Part shown: piece by piece, positions 17,451 through 27,951 of the stretch
Numbering within the stretch: the stretch's first letter is position 1
Layout of the letters: every line of letters starts with the position of its first letter
From: Sciscionella sediminilitoris
GTDB taxonomy: Bacteria > Actinomycetota > Actinomycetes > Mycobacteriales > Pseudonocardiaceae
Assembly: GCF_000737195.2 (NCBI RefSeq)
Contig: NZ_JALM01000019.1
Coordinates: 1 to 64,000, forward strand
DNA length: 64,000 nucleotides
Reading direction: 5' to 3'
Notes under the pieces: model-generated
Seen by the model: only the letters and a program-made list of their open reading frames with translations
Databases searched by the model: none
What the model was told of the DNA's origin: nothing
Position numbers and translations under genes: made by a program

Positions 17451-18571
17451 GAATCCTCCCGGTCGACAACGTGGTGCAGGGTGGTGGTCTCTTCGGGGTC
17501 GCCGCCGTGTGCGGGCGGCTGCGCCTCGCCGGTGTCGTCGCCGGCGAGCCGGGCGCTGATCCCGCTGAGCGAGTCCCAGCGCCGCGTCGGCTCGGACGGC
17601 TGCTCCGCGGGCGCGGCGGGTTCCTCGAAGTCCGCGTCGCTGTAGTGGTGCTCGCTGTACTGGTGGTCGCCGAGCCGCGGTTCGTCCTCGAGTGCCGGTG
17701 GTTCGTCCTCGAGGGCCCGATCATCCTCAAGGAAAATGGGCTGCATCGTGGTCTTCTCGGCGTCGGTCTCCTCGGGCACCTCCTCGGGGGCCCGGTCTCC
17801 CCAGAACTCCTCGTAGGAGTGCTCGCCGCTGATGTAGCCCTCTTCGGGGTGGCCCCCTGCGGGGTACACATCGCCGTACTGGGTGCCGAAGCTGGGATCG
17901 GTCGGCGGGACATCGGCGAACTGCACTCCGTCCGGGCCGATCGTGATCGGCGGCGGCTGCTGCATCTGGCCGACCTTCGCGGTCTCCGGGTGCAGTCCGC
18001 GCGCGGTGCCGTCGGCACAGAGCACGACGACCCCGAGGCCGCGCTGGGCCTGGCGCAGTGCGACCGACCACCAGGTCTGCGCATCACCGGTGTGCCGGTC
18101 CGGGGTGTCCAGGATCAGGATCCGGACCTGTTCGTCCGCGAGCGCGAGCTCCACGAGCAGCCGGGTGCGCAGCGGTGCGGGCAGGGTCTCGAAGCGGTAT
18201 TTCGCGTACTGCTCGGCGTGCTGTTCGACGAGCCAGTCCTCCACGGTCGCGCGGCCCGCGGGCTGGCGGGCGAGCGCGAGCGATTCGGCGACGACCGCGG
18301 CGAGGGTGCGGGAGGGCTCCGGTTCGGTGACCCGTGGCGCGTCGACGATCGCGACATGCTCACGCAGTGCCGCCTGATTCCCCTCGCCGTCGAGCAGTAC
18401 CGCGCCGTCGTCCGGTTCGATCCGCCCGGAAAGCGCGAGCGCCAGCGTCGTCGCTTCGTCGCCGAGACAGCGCACGACGGTGAGCTGTCCTTCGGCCACC
18501 AGCAGCGAGGTCGGCGGCAACAGCTGCTTGTAACGGCCGTTGACGGCTATGTGGCGAGCATGGATGTCCAA
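17447..18571 (-). CDS. Degenerate ABC-ATPase-like partner of YhgE, with acidic tail
   Basis: A 374-residue protein. The first 210 residues follow an ABC ATPase: LLVAEGQLTVVRCLGDEATTLALALSGRIEPDDG stands where a Walker A loop should be but has no GxxGxGK[ST]. LPAPLRTRLLVELAL occupies the signature position without LSGGQ, and ILILDTPDRH keeps a Walker-B-like strand. It should therefore not hydrolyse ATP in the usual way. The remaining 160 residues are Glu/Asp/Pro rich and probably disordered. The TTG start has a GAGGGAA SD eight bases upstream. It is coupled to the YhgE gene by GTGA. A palindromic candidate operator lies about 60 bases upstream. Confidence 0.7.
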   Translation of the reverse strand: MDIHARHIAVNGRYKQLLPPTSLLVAEGQLTVVRCLGDEATTLALALSGRIEPDDGAVLLDGEGNQAALREHVAIVDAPRVTEPEPSRTLAAVVAESLALARQPAGRATVEDWLVEQHAEQYAKYRFETLPAPLRTRLLVELALADEQVRILILDTPDRHTGDAQTWWSVALRQAQRGLGVVVLCADGTARGLHPETAKVGQMQQPPPITIGPDGVQFADVPPTDPSFGTQYGDVYPAGGHPEEGYISGEHSYEEFWGDRAPEEVPEETDAEKTTMQPIFLEDDRALEDEPPALEDEPRLGDHQYSEHHYSDADFEEPAAPAEQPSEPTRRWDSLSGISARLAGDDTGEAQPPAHGGDPEETTTLHHVVDREDS

Positions 18572-18630
18572 CGGGGTTCCCTCTATCGAACGGTATCGAG
18601 TTTTTCGCCGGTGAGATGCACAGGCAACCT

Positions 18631-18651
18631 ACCGTGTGGGATACACACGGT
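18631..18651. promoter_or_regulatory. Palindromic candidate operator upstream of the YhgE operon
   Basis: A perfect 8-base inverted repeat, ACCGTGTG (18631-18638) and CACACGGT (18644-18651), with a five-base spacer. It has the size and symmetry of a TetR/GntR-type operator. On the minus strand a TTGCCT and an AAAACT follow it at promoter-like spacing. No regulator gene is adjacent. The 185-base gap holds no gene. Confidence 0.45.
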
Positions 18652-18756
18652 GACACACCTGTCGACTAAGCAGAGATACCGCGCATCGGCGGGCTGGCGT
18701 GGGCTTTCCCGCCCGAACCCCCCGAACGGGTGGTGCTTGCCTGAACGGGTGGTTCT

Positions 18757-19674
18757 CTACTGCAGCGCGCGCGCCGGGCGCACCTCCCAGACGGTCCACA
18801 ATGGACGGTAACCCTGCCGTGGCCAGAACACCGAGGAAAGCGGATTTGCCGGATTGTAATAGAGATAGTCCCCCGTACGGTCCGCAGGAAGTTCCGCGTG
18901 CGCCCGCGCCATGAGCGCCCTGCCGACCCCGGAGGCGCGCCATCGCCGGTGCACCGAAAGGCAGTTCACGTAGCCCCACAGCCCTTCGGGGAGCAACCGC
19001 GGCCTGCTGTCCTCGTCGAGCAGGGCCGCGCGGAACTGCACCGTGCCCGCGGCCTCGCCGTCCCGTTCGGCGAGCAGCATCGGGAATCGGTCGTCCAGCC
19101 AGTCGCGCAGCGCCGTGGCCTTGAGCCGTTCGGCGTCCTCGCGGACCACGGCGGAACCGACCCGCGCGGCGAACCGCAGTTCGGCCATGGCCAGCTCGAG
19201 CAGGTCGGGGAGGTCGTCCTCGCCGGCCCGCCGGACGGGGGTGCCGTTCTCCCTCGGCTCCTCGACCGGGGGACCGGTGCGCACGGCGAGCACGGTCAGC
19301 GGGGCGAAACCGTGCCGCAGCAGCACCTGGGTCGCCTCGGTGTCCCGGCTCGGCCAGGTGAGCAGGCAGGCGGAGTCCACGCCCGGATCGCGGCGGTCGT
19401 CGAGCAGTTCCCGCCAGCGCCGCAGCAGCGGATCCAGCTCGGCACCCGAGGCGACCAGGGGATACAGCTGCTGGCTCACCCGCGCCGACCACAGGCTCGA
19501 CGCGGTCCCCGGTGGGTGCGACTCCTCGCGGAGCAGCGCGAGCAGCGGTTTGCGGTCCTCGCTCAGCGCACCGATGGGTTCCCCGCCGTGGGGTAGCACG
19601 GGAGTGGGCAGCAGCGGGTCGAGCGCCGCGAAATGCGCCGCCTGGGCCCGGACGAAGGACTCCGGCGCGGTCAC
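18757..19674 (-). CDS. GNAT family N-acetyltransferase
   Basis: A 305-residue protein whose second half is a GNAT domain: VRRAGEDDLPDLLELAMAEL (start), then NCLSVHRRWRASGVGRALM with the acetyl-CoA-binding RxxGxG/A-type loop, and YYNPANPLSSVFWPRQGYRPL at the end. The N-terminal 120 residues (FAALDPLLPTPVLPHGGEP) look like an additional, degenerate GNAT-like half. The GTG start overlaps the stop of the methyltransferase gene as GTGA, so the pair is translated together. The substrate is unknown. Confidence 0.8.
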   Translation of the reverse strand: MTAPESFVRAQAAHFAALDPLLPTPVLPHGGEPIGALSEDRKPLLALLREESHPPGTASSLWSARVSQQLYPLVASGAELDPLLRRWRELLDDRRDPGVDSACLLTWPSRDTEATQVLLRHGFAPLTVLAVRTGPPVEEPRENGTPVRRAGEDDLPDLLELAMAELRFAARVGSAVVREDAERLKATALRDWLDDRFPMLLAERDGEAAGTVQFRAALLDEDSRPRLLPEGLWGYVNCLSVHRRWRASGVGRALMARAHAELPADRTGDYLYYNPANPLSSVFWPRQGYRPLWTVWEVRPARALQ

Positions 19675-20525
19675 GAGAGCGGTTCCGGCGGCTTGTGCGT
19701 GCAGAAGATGGCGGTCCCGGGGAACAGCGCGCCGCGCAGCGGGGTCCACTGTCCCCATTCCCGAGTGAACCCCGGCGGCCACTCCGGTTCGACCAGCCGG
19801 TGCAGCACCAGCCCCGCCGCGGCGATCGCGCCCACGAAGTCCCCGAGGGTGCGGTGGTGCTCCACGTAGGTGGCGTGGCCGTGCGCGTCCACCTCCACGT
19901 ACGGGGTCCGGTCGAAGTAGGACTGGGTCACCGTCAGGCCGGCCGGTCCGCCGACATCGGGGAAGGCCCAGCGCATCGGGTGGCTCACCGCGAACACCCA
20001 GCGGCCTCCCGGTTTCAGCACCCTGGCGACCTCGGTGAACACCGCGGTGACCGAGGCGACGAACGGGACCGCGCCGAACGCGGAGCAGGCGTGGTCGAAG
20101 GATCCGGAGGCGAACGGCAGGTGTTCCGCATCGGCCTGGATCAGGGCGAGCGTGTCCGAGGCGGATCGGGCGTAGCCGAGCATCGCCTCGGACACATCCA
20201 GCCCGACCGGGCGGGCGCCCTGCCCGGCGAGCCAGCGCGAACAGGGCGCCGATCCGCAGCCGAGCTCGAGGATCCGCCGCCCGCTCAGTTCACCGGGCTC
20301 GCCGAGCAGCCGGGCGTCCTGCTCGCGCAGCCCCTCCGGGCACCACACGAAGTCGGCGGCACCGTTCGCGCCGAGGAATTCGCCGTGTGTCCGGTGATAG
20401 TCCTCGGCATCGGCGTTCCACCAGGCGCGGTTGGCGCGCGCGGACTCCGCGGAACCGGCCTCGCGGGCCTCGATTCCCACCGTGCCAAGCATTTCCTCGG
20501 CCCGTGCGTGCCGGTTCTCGGTCAC
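19671..20525 (-). CDS. Class I SAM-dependent methyltransferase
   Basis: A 284-residue methyltransferase with motif I ILELGCGSAPCSRWLA (about residues 92-107), motif II GLDVSEAMLGYAR, and the later LIQADAEHLPFASGSFDHACSAFGAVPFV and EVARVLKPGGRWVFAVSHP, all typical of the UbiE/Methyltransf_11 class. The N-terminal ANRAWWNADAEDYHRTHGEFLG is shared by an actinobacterial group. Substrate is unknown. It leads a two-gene unit with the GNAT gene and is divergent from rpsA. Confidence 0.88.
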   Translation of the reverse strand: MTENRHARAEEMLGTVGIEAREAGSAESARANRAWWNADAEDYHRTHGEFLGANGAADFVWCPEGLREQDARLLGEPGELSGRRILELGCGSAPCSRWLAGQGARPVGLDVSEAMLGYARSASDTLALIQADAEHLPFASGSFDHACSAFGAVPFVASVTAVFTEVARVLKPGGRWVFAVSHPMRWAFPDVGGPAGLTVTQSYFDRTPYVEVDAHGHATYVEHHRTLGDFVGAIAAAGLVLHRLVEPEWPPGFTREWGQWTPLRGALFPGTAIFCTHKPPEPLS

Positions 20526-20561
20526 CGGAGTACCCTTCTTCCCTGTTCATCCGACCCTGGT

Positions 20562-20591
20562 TTGCCGCTGCGCAAGCCCGCCGCGTACCAT
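20562..20591 (+). promoter_or_regulatory. Candidate rpsA promoter
   Basis: TTGCCG (20562-20567) and TACCAT (20586-20591) are 18 bases apart, a fair sigma-70-type pair. It would give rpsA a leader of about 155 bases. Confidence 0.4.
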
Positions 20592-20755
20592 ACTTTTGCG
20601 CAGTGGGTAGATGCTGTCTGCGATAGTCACCTCTGGCGTCAGACGCTGTTTCTCGTGGGGTCGTCGCGTTCGATTCGCCTCAGCGTAGGCCCGCGGCGCG
20701 CGCACATTGTCCAAAGCACATACCTACGATCATCCGTACCGGAGCCACCTACCAC

Positions 20756-22240
20756 ATGTCCATCGACACCACCGCCGCCCCGACGACCACACAGGTCGCG
20801 ATCAACGACATCGGGTCGGAGGAAGACTTCCTCGCCGCCATCGACAAGACGATCAAGTACTTCAACGATGGCGACATCGTCGAAGGCACCATCGTCAAGG
20901 TCGACCGCGACGAAGTGCTGCTCGACATCGGTTACAAGACCGAGGGCGTGATCCCGTCACGCGAACTGTCCATCAAGCACGATGTCGACCCGAACGAGGT
21001 CGTCACCGTCGGCGATGAGGTCGAGGCCCTCGTCCTCCAGAAAGAGGACAAGGAAGGCAGGCTGATCCTGTCCAAGAAGCGCGCTCAGTACGAGCGCGCC
21101 TGGGGCACGATCGAAGAGCTCAAGGAAAAGGACGAGCCGGTTCGCGGCACCGTCATCGAGGTCGTCAAGGGCGGCCTCATCCTGGACATCGGGCTCCGCG
21201 GCTTCCTCCCCGCCTCGCTGGTGGAGATGCGCCGGGTTCGCGACCTGCAGCCCTACGTGCACAAGGAGCTCGAGGCCAAGATCATCGAGCTGGACAAGAA
21301 CCGCAACAACGTGGTGCTCTCCCGCCGCGCCTGGCTGGAGCAGACCCAGTCCGAGGTGCGCAGCGAGTTCCTCAACGCGCTGGCCAAGGGCCAGGTCCGC
21401 AAGGGCGTCGTGTCCTCCATCGTCAACTTCGGTGCGTTCGTGGACCTCGGCGGCGTCGACGGTCTGGTGCACGTCTCCGAGCTGTCCTGGAAGCACATCG
21501 ACCACCCGAGCGAGGTCGTCGAGGTCGGCCAGGAAGTCACCGTCGAGGTGCTCGACGTGGACATGGACCGCGAGCGCGTCTCCCTCTCGCTCAAGGCCAC
21601 CCAGGAAGACCCGTGGCGCCAGTTCGCCCGCACCCACGCGATCGGCCAGATCGTGCCGGGCAAGGTCACCAAGCTCGTCCCGTTCGGCGCGTTCGTGCGC
21701 GTCCAGGACGGCATCGAGGGTCTGGTGCACATCTCCGAGCTCGCCGAGCGGCACGTGGAACTGCCCGAGCAGGTCGTGCAGGTCGGCGGCGAGGTCATGG
21801 TCAAGGTCATCGACATCGACCTGGAGCGGCGGCGTATCTCGCTCTCGCTCAAGCAGGCCAACGAGGGCTTCACCCCGGACTCGGAGTTCGACCCGACGCA
21901 GTACGGCATGACCGCCGACTACGACAACGAGGGCAACTACATCTACCCCGAGGGCTTCGACCCGGAGACCCAGGAGTGGCAGGAAGGCTTCGACAAGCAG
22001 CGTGAGGAGTGGGAGCGGCAGTACGCCGAGGCCCACCGCCGCTACGAGCAGCACATGGCGCAGGTCGCCCGCGCGGCTCAGCTCGACGCCGAGGCCGGTG
22101 CCGAGGGCGGCGAGGACACCGGTGCCCCCGCGACCGACGGCGGATACTCCTCCGCTCCGGCCGCGCCGTCCACCAACGGCGGCACCCTCGCCTCCGACGA
22201 GCAGCTCGCCGCACTGCGCGAGAAGCTCTCCGGTAACTGA
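20756..22240 (+). CDS. rpsA: 30S ribosomal protein S1
   Basis: Ribosomal protein S1, 494 residues, with four S1 RNA-binding domains: the first at about residues 38-105 (DGDIVEGTIVKVDRDEVLLDIGYKTEG), the others starting at PVRGTVIEVVKGGLILD, VRKGVVSSIVNFGAFVDLGG and IVPGKVTKLVPFGAFVRVQDG. A C-terminal tail rich in Glu, Gln and Arg and then Ala/Gly follows. It helps bind and unfold mRNA at the 30S subunit. In actinobacteria it usually sits near polA and is followed by coaE; here aroG follows instead after a strong terminator. Confidence 0.96.
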   Translation: MSIDTTAAPTTTQVAINDIGSEEDFLAAIDKTIKYFNDGDIVEGTIVKVDRDEVLLDIGYKTEGVIPSRELSIKHDVDPNEVVTVGDEVEALVLQKEDKEGRLILSKKRAQYERAWGTIEELKEKDEPVRGTVIEVVKGGLILDIGLRGFLPASLVEMRRVRDLQPYVHKELEAKIIELDKNRNNVVLSRRAWLEQTQSEVRSEFLNALAKGQVRKGVVSSIVNFGAFVDLGGVDGLVHVSELSWKHIDHPSEVVEVGQEVTVEVLDVDMDRERVSLSLKATQEDPWRQFARTHAIGQIVPGKVTKLVPFGAFVRVQDGIEGLVHISELAERHVELPEQVVQVGGEVMVKVIDIDLERRRISLSLKQANEGFTPDSEFDPTQYGMTADYDNEGNYIYPEGFDPETQEWQEGFDKQREEWERQYAEAHRRYEQHMAQVARAAQLDAEAGAEGGEDTGAPATDGGYSSAPAAPSTNGGTLASDEQLAALREKLSGN

Positions 22241-22255
22241 GCGACAGTTCCCGAA

Positions 22256-22292
22256 GGAACGGCCCCACGCGTTTGCGTGGGGCCGTTTCTCG
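22256..22292 (+). terminator. Intrinsic terminator after rpsA
   Basis: A hairpin with arms GGCCCCACGC (22261-22270) and GCGTGGGGCC (22275-22284), a GTTT loop and outer AAC/GTT pairs, followed by TTTCTCGT. It begins about 20 bases after the rpsA stop. Confidence 0.8.
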
Positions 22293-22358
22293 TGTCCGGT
22301 GGTGTGCCCCGGCACAGTGAACCACCCAGGTCATGAGCCGATCGTGGGGCGGCATTAG

Positions 22359-23762
<1,404 letters not shown>

Positions 23763-23778
23763 ACGAGCCAACAGAGGA

Positions 23779-23811
23779 ACCCGGCCACCGACCAGGTGGG
23801 CCGGGTTTTTC
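23779..23811 (+). terminator. Intrinsic terminator between aroG and pknL
   Basis: Arms AACCCGGCC (23779-23787) and GGCCGGGTT (23799-23807), with ACC/GGT pairs inside and a T-run after. It can end aroG; pknL converges from the other side. Confidence 0.8.
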
Positions 23812-23825
23812 GCGTCCTGCGGCCG

Positions 23826-25778
23826 TTACGGCAGCGCGTTCAGGGTGATCTCGGTGCCCGGGGCGACCGTGGTCTCCGGCGGGGTGGACTGGGTGAGCAC
23901 CTGCGAATCGTCACTCTGCAGGAACTGGTGCACCTGCACCTTCAGCCCGAGCCCTTCCAGGGTGGAGCGTGCCTCGCCGACCTTCTTACCGGTCACATCG
24001 GGTAGCTGCACCCCGGTGGATACCACGACCCCGACGCGGCGGTCGGCGTCCGCGGGCACGCTGGCGCCGGCCGCGGGATTGGTCTGCAGCACGGTGCCCG
24101 GTTTGCCCGAGCCGGTGAACTGCCCGGGCAGGTCGTAGGGGCTCAGCCCGGCTTTGCGTAGTGCCTGGAACGCGTCGTCGTGCGCGGAACCGGTGACATC
24201 CGGGACCTTGATCGGCGCGACTCCCTTGGACAGCACCAGGGTCACCTCGGCGTTCCCGGGCAGCGGGGTGCCGGGGGAGGGGGTCACGGCGAATACCGCG
24301 CCCTTGGCCACCGAGGGGCTGTAGCGGTCCCCGGAGGAGTCGTGCACCGGCCGCAGCCCCGCGTTCCGGATCGCCTGCTCGGCCTCCTGCCTGCTGGTGC
24401 CCGGTTCGATCTTCGGGACCTTCGGCTTCCCGGTGGACACCACGAGCTCGACCTGGCTGCCACGCAGCGCGTCCGCCCCGGTCGACGGATTGGAACTGAT
24501 CACGGTGCCCGCGGGAACCGTGTTGTTCTGCCGCATGGTCAGCCGCGTGGTCAGGTCGGCCTGTTCCGCGTTGTGCTGGGCCTGCGTCTTGCTCAGCCCG
24601 GACAGCGCGGGCACCGCGGTCCATCGCCCGGAGCCGAACCACCAGGCGCCCACGCCGATGAGCGCGGCGAGCAGCAGCACGAGTACCAGGACCACGGCCA
24701 GCCAGCGCCTGCTCCGCCGCCGGTCCTTGCGGTACCCGGCGCTCGGATCCGGTGCGACCGGCTCGGCCTGGGTCTCGGTGGCCGGTTCCGGTTCGAGCAC
24801 CTCCGCGGCCGAACGGGTGAACATCCTGGTCCCGGACGGGCCGCCGTGGTCGACGGGTCCGGTCGCCGCTTCGAGGTTGGTGAGCGTGGGCGGCGCGGCA
24901 ACCGGGACGGGAACCTTCGGCAGCCCGAGGCCACCGCGCACCCGTTCGATGGCGAGCGCCAGATCGGCCGCGTTCTGCTGGCGCGCCGCCGGGTCCCGCC
25001 GGGTGGCCTGCAGCACGAGGTTGTCCAGCGCGGGGGCCAGATCCGGGCGCAGCTCACCGGGGGCGGGCACGTCCTCGTGCACGTGCCGGTAGGCGACCGA
25101 GAGCGCGGTGTCCCCGTTGTACGGCGGGCGGCCGGTGAGCATCTCGAACAGCAGGATCCCGAGCGCGTACACGTCGCTGCGCGGATCGGCGTCCCCGGTG
25201 GCGACCTGTTCGGGGGACAGGTAGGCGACCGTGCCGAGGATGACGTTCCCGGTGGAGAGGCTGGACCCGCTCAGCGCGCGCACCAGTCCGAAGTCAGCCA
25301 CCTTGACCGCGCCCCCGCCGTGCTCCTGCCAGCCGATGAGCACGTTCTCCGGCTTGATGTCGCGGTGCACGAGCCCGGCCCGGTGCGCGGCGGTGAGCGC
25401 GGAGGCGACCGGTTCGGCGATGGCGAGGGCGAGCGCGGGATCCAGTGGCCCGCGTTCCTCGAGCAGATCGCGCAGGGTTCCCCCGGAGACGAGCTCCATG
25501 ACCAGGTAGACGGCCGCCTCGTCGATGCCCTGGTCGTACACGGCGACGATGTTCGGGTGGTGCAGCTTCGCCGCGGCGCGCGCCTCCAGCTCGAAGCGGC
25601 GCATGAAGGTGGGATTGTCTGCGAGTTTGCGATCCATCACCTTGATCGCGACCGGTCGCTCGAGCCGCAGGTCAAGGCCTGCGTACACGGTCGACATACC
25701 ACCTGTGGCGAGCAGCGAGTCCACCCGGTACCTGCCCTCGAGCACCGTGCCTGCCATGTCCGCGACTCCACTCGTCAC
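23826..25778 (-). CDS. pknL: PASTA-domain Ser/Thr protein kinase PknL
   Basis: A 650-residue Hanks-type kinase. The kinase domain has LLATGGMSTVYAG, the catalytic Lys in AIKVMD (about residue 46), HRDIKPENVL and DFGLV. A basic stretch precedes one membrane helix (WLAVVLVLVLLLAALIGVGAWW, about 366-388). Four extracellular PASTA repeats follow (for example VPDVTGSAHDDAFQALRKAGL), which in other kinases bind peptidoglycan fragments. The GTG start is eight bases after TACGAT, possibly leaderless. The divergent neighbour is the HTH protein known as a PknL substrate in M. tuberculosis. Confidence 0.95.
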   Translation of the reverse strand: MTSGVADMAGTVLEGRYRVDSLLATGGMSTVYAGLDLRLERPVAIKVMDRKLADNPTFMRRFELEARAAAKLHHPNIVAVYDQGIDEAAVYLVMELVSGGTLRDLLEERGPLDPALALAIAEPVASALTAAHRAGLVHRDIKPENVLIGWQEHGGGAVKVADFGLVRALSGSSLSTGNVILGTVAYLSPEQVATGDADPRSDVYALGILLFEMLTGRPPYNGDTALSVAYRHVHEDVPAPGELRPDLAPALDNLVLQATRRDPAARQQNAADLALAIERVRGGLGLPKVPVPVAAPPTLTNLEAATGPVDHGGPSGTRMFTRSAAEVLEPEPATETQAEPVAPDPSAGYRKDRRRSRRWLAVVLVLVLLLAALIGVGAWWFGSGRWTAVPALSGLSKTQAQHNAEQADLTTRLTMRQNNTVPAGTVISSNPSTGADALRGSQVELVVSTGKPKVPKIEPGTSRQEAEQAIRNAGLRPVHDSSGDRYSPSVAKGAVFAVTPSPGTPLPGNAEVTLVLSKGVAPIKVPDVTGSAHDDAFQALRKAGLSPYDLPGQFTGSGKPGTVLQTNPAAGASVPADADRRVGVVVSTGVQLPDVTGKKVGEARSTLEGLGLKVQVHQFLQSDDSQVLTQSTPPETTVAPGTEITLNALP

Positions 25779-25849
25779 AGCTGTTGATCGTACTGGTGCG
25801 CGCCGAAACCCCGTGCTTGCCGGCCGCCGCGTGTGGCACAGTAGTCGCC

Positions 25850-26215
25850 GTGAGTTCGATTCCCCTCGCCGAGGACGTGCTTGACGCCGACTCGGCCGTC
25901 ATCCCGATCTCCGAGCTCGCCGGCCAGGTCGGCGTTCCCGTGTCCAAGCTGCAGCAGATGGTGCGTGACGGGCAGCTCATCGCGCTCCGGAGGGACCGCG
26001 AGGTGTGCGTGCCCGCGGACTTCGTCGACGAGTCCGGCGTGGTCAAGGGCCTCACCGGCACGATGACGGTGCTCTCCGACGCCGGGTTCACCCGCTCCGA
26101 GTCGCTGCGCTGGCTGTTCACCGCCGACGAGTCCCTTCCCGGGCGCCCGATCGACGCGCTGCGCGGGAACCGGGGCACCGAGGTCAAGCGCCGCGCCCAG
26201 GCGATGGCCTTCTAG
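25850..26215 (+). CDS. Rv2175c-like HTH DNA-binding protein
   Basis: A 121-residue protein with a winged helix-turn-helix-like core: VIPISELAGQVGVPVSKLQQMVRDGQLIALRR, followed by CVPADFVDESGVVKGLTGTMTVLSDAGFTRSESLRWLFTADESLPGRPIDALR. This matches the M. tuberculosis Rv2175c family, whose DNA binding is reduced when PknL phosphorylates its N-terminus. The N-terminus here has Ser residues at positions 2 and 3 but I cannot assign a phosphosite. GTG 25850 is chosen; the frame extends 22 codons upstream. It is divergent from pknL and convergent with mptA. Confidence 0.88.
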   Translation: MSSIPLAEDVLDADSAVIPISELAGQVGVPVSKLQQMVRDGQLIALRRDREVCVPADFVDESGVVKGLTGTMTVLSDAGFTRSESLRWLFTADESLPGRPIDALRGNRGTEVKRRAQAMAF

Positions 26216-27801
26216 GCGGACCGCTCCGGCGATCCCGGTCCGGCGGCACTGTCCCGCGCGAGCAGGAAGTCCGGTTCGTGCGCGGACAGCCGCAGCGGGT
26301 CCGGGCGCACCAGCGCGAGGGCGGCGAGCGCCGCGACCACGGCACAGCAGGCCACGTAGAGCCAGTTGTACAGCGCGGTGTCCCCGGACGGATAGGTCAC
26401 GAGCACCAGCCACACCGAGGCGCCCGTGATCGCGACCAGTCCGGTCCCGGAGTAGACGAGGACCGCACCGAGGGTGATCGGCCAGCTGAAGTACCAGGGC
26501 AGGCAGGCCGGGCCGAGCAGGGCCAGCGCGAGCAGGGCGATGTTCGAGCGGCGCACCGCCTCCGATCCGCCGACCCGGGCACGCCACCACTGCCAGATGA
26601 CCAGCACGGCGAGCACGGCTTCCCCGATCAGCCGCATGCTCTCGATGAACAGGCCACCGGGCAACCGGGCGAACCAGCCGCCGACCATGTCCAGGAACTG
26701 GCCGATCGCGCTCGGGATGGAAAGCCAGTTCACGATCGCGCTCGAGGAGGACAGCGCGGGGATCCAACCGAGGTCCACCCCGGCGAGCAGGGTGATCCCG
26801 CCGAACACGACCGCGACCACGGCGATCCCGCCCGCGGCCGCGATGACGAACCGCCGCCAGGCCGGACCGCGCAGCTTGCCCGCCCACACCCACACCAGGA
26901 AGGGCAGCACCAGGGCGGCACTGGCCTTGATCGCGACCGCCACGGTCACCATGGCGAATCCGCTCACCGGTTTGCGCTCCAGCACCAGCACGATGCCGAG
27001 CAGCATGAACCCGACCATGGGCAGATCGTTGTGCCCGCCGCCGATGAGGTGCACCAGGATCAGCGGGTTCGCCGCGCCGAACCAGAGCGCGAGCTCGGGG
27101 CGCCCGCCGAAATGCCTGGCCAGCCTCGGGATGGCCCACACGATCAGCGCGAAACCGGGGAGCATGAGCAGCCGGATCAGGATCACCCCGGGGATGATCT
27201 GCTGTCCGGTCACCGCGACCGTGGCCTTGGCGACCAGCACGAACAGCGGCCCGTACGGTGCCGGGGTGTTCTGCCACACCCAGCTCACGTTCTCCGCGAG
27301 CGCGCCGGAGAGCACCGAGGGGCCCACCTGGTAGGGATCGAAGCCGTGCAGCGCGATATCGCCCTGTGCCAGGTAGGAGTAGATGTCCTTGGAGAACAGC
27401 GGCGGGGCGAACACCAGCGGGAGCGTCCACGCCGTGATCGCGTACAGCACGCAGCGTTTGCCGAGGCGGCGCGCGCGCACCGCACGGCCGAGCCGGATCC
27501 ACGCCCAGATCAGCATGGCGAGCCCGGCGTAGAGGGCCACGGTGGCCAGCTGGCGCCCGTGCCCATAACGGATCCAGGCCAGCGGCCCGGTGGAGAGCAG
27601 GGGGTCGTGGGCGAGCGTGGCACCGGCACCGACCGCGGCCAGCGCCATCACGCAGGAGCCGAGGAAACCGAGCAGGAGCAGGGCTCTCGGCAGCTGCCCG
27701 ACGCGCTCGGATTCCGGGGAGTCAGGGCTTTCCCCGGCATGACCGACCGGCGTCGAACCCTGTTCGGCGCTGCTGATCGAGAGTGAACGAGTCGTGGCCA
27801 T
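26212..27801 (-). CDS. mptA: Alpha-(1->6)-mannopyranosyltransferase MptA-like (GT-C)
   Basis: A polytopic GT-C glycosyltransferase of about 529 residues with around a dozen membrane helices. The first loop after TM1 shows HDPLLSTGPLAWIRYGHGRQ, and further on come PPLFSKDIYSYLAQGDIALHGFDPYQVGP (with the acidic SKD catalytic motif) and GAANPLILVHLIGGGHNDLPM, diagnostic of MptA/MptB. It extends the mannan core of lipomannan and lipoarabinomannan using polyprenyl-phosphomannose. I chose ATG 27801; the frame also runs to 27852. Presence of this gene argues for a lipoglycan-making mycobacterial-type envelope. It is convergent with the Rv2175c-like gene (26212-26215 overlap). Confidence 0.88.
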   Translation of the reverse strand: MATTRSLSISSAEQGSTPVGHAGESPDSPESERVGQLPRALLLLGFLGSCVMALAAVGAGATLAHDPLLSTGPLAWIRYGHGRQLATVALYAGLAMLIWAWIRLGRAVRARRLGKRCVLYAITAWTLPLVFAPPLFSKDIYSYLAQGDIALHGFDPYQVGPSVLSGALAENVSWVWQNTPAPYGPLFVLVAKATVAVTGQQIIPGVILIRLLMLPGFALIVWAIPRLARHFGGRPELALWFGAANPLILVHLIGGGHNDLPMVGFMLLGIVLVLERKPVSGFAMVTVAVAIKASAALVLPFLVWVWAGKLRGPAWRRFVIAAAGGIAVVAVVFGGITLLAGVDLGWIPALSSSSAIVNWLSIPSAIGQFLDMVGGWFARLPGGLFIESMRLIGEAVLAVLVIWQWWRARVGGSEAVRRSNIALLALALLGPACLPWYFSWPITLGAVLVYSGTGLVAITGASVWLVLVTYPSGDTALYNWLYVACCAVVAALAALALVRPDPLRLSAHEPDFLLARDSAAGPGSPERSA

Positions 27802-27951
27802 CGCGGCACGTATGGTCGCACAACGGCGTTCGGGGGAATTCGCGGTCCCCATATCAGGGACTGGGAAATCGGTCGATGACCCGCACGAATCGGGCTTACC
27901 TTGTCACACAGCACTCTACGGGGTGCCGGATTGTGACTAAGGTTGTTCGTT

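Noticed and set aside
24180-25787. 535-codon frame antisense to pknL
   Set aside because: pknL has all kinase and PASTA motifs; the antisense frame is a shadow.
26005-27786. 593-codon frame antisense to mptA
   Set aside because: It is His/Gln/Arg rich with no motif, while the minus strand encodes a clear GT-C membrane protein.
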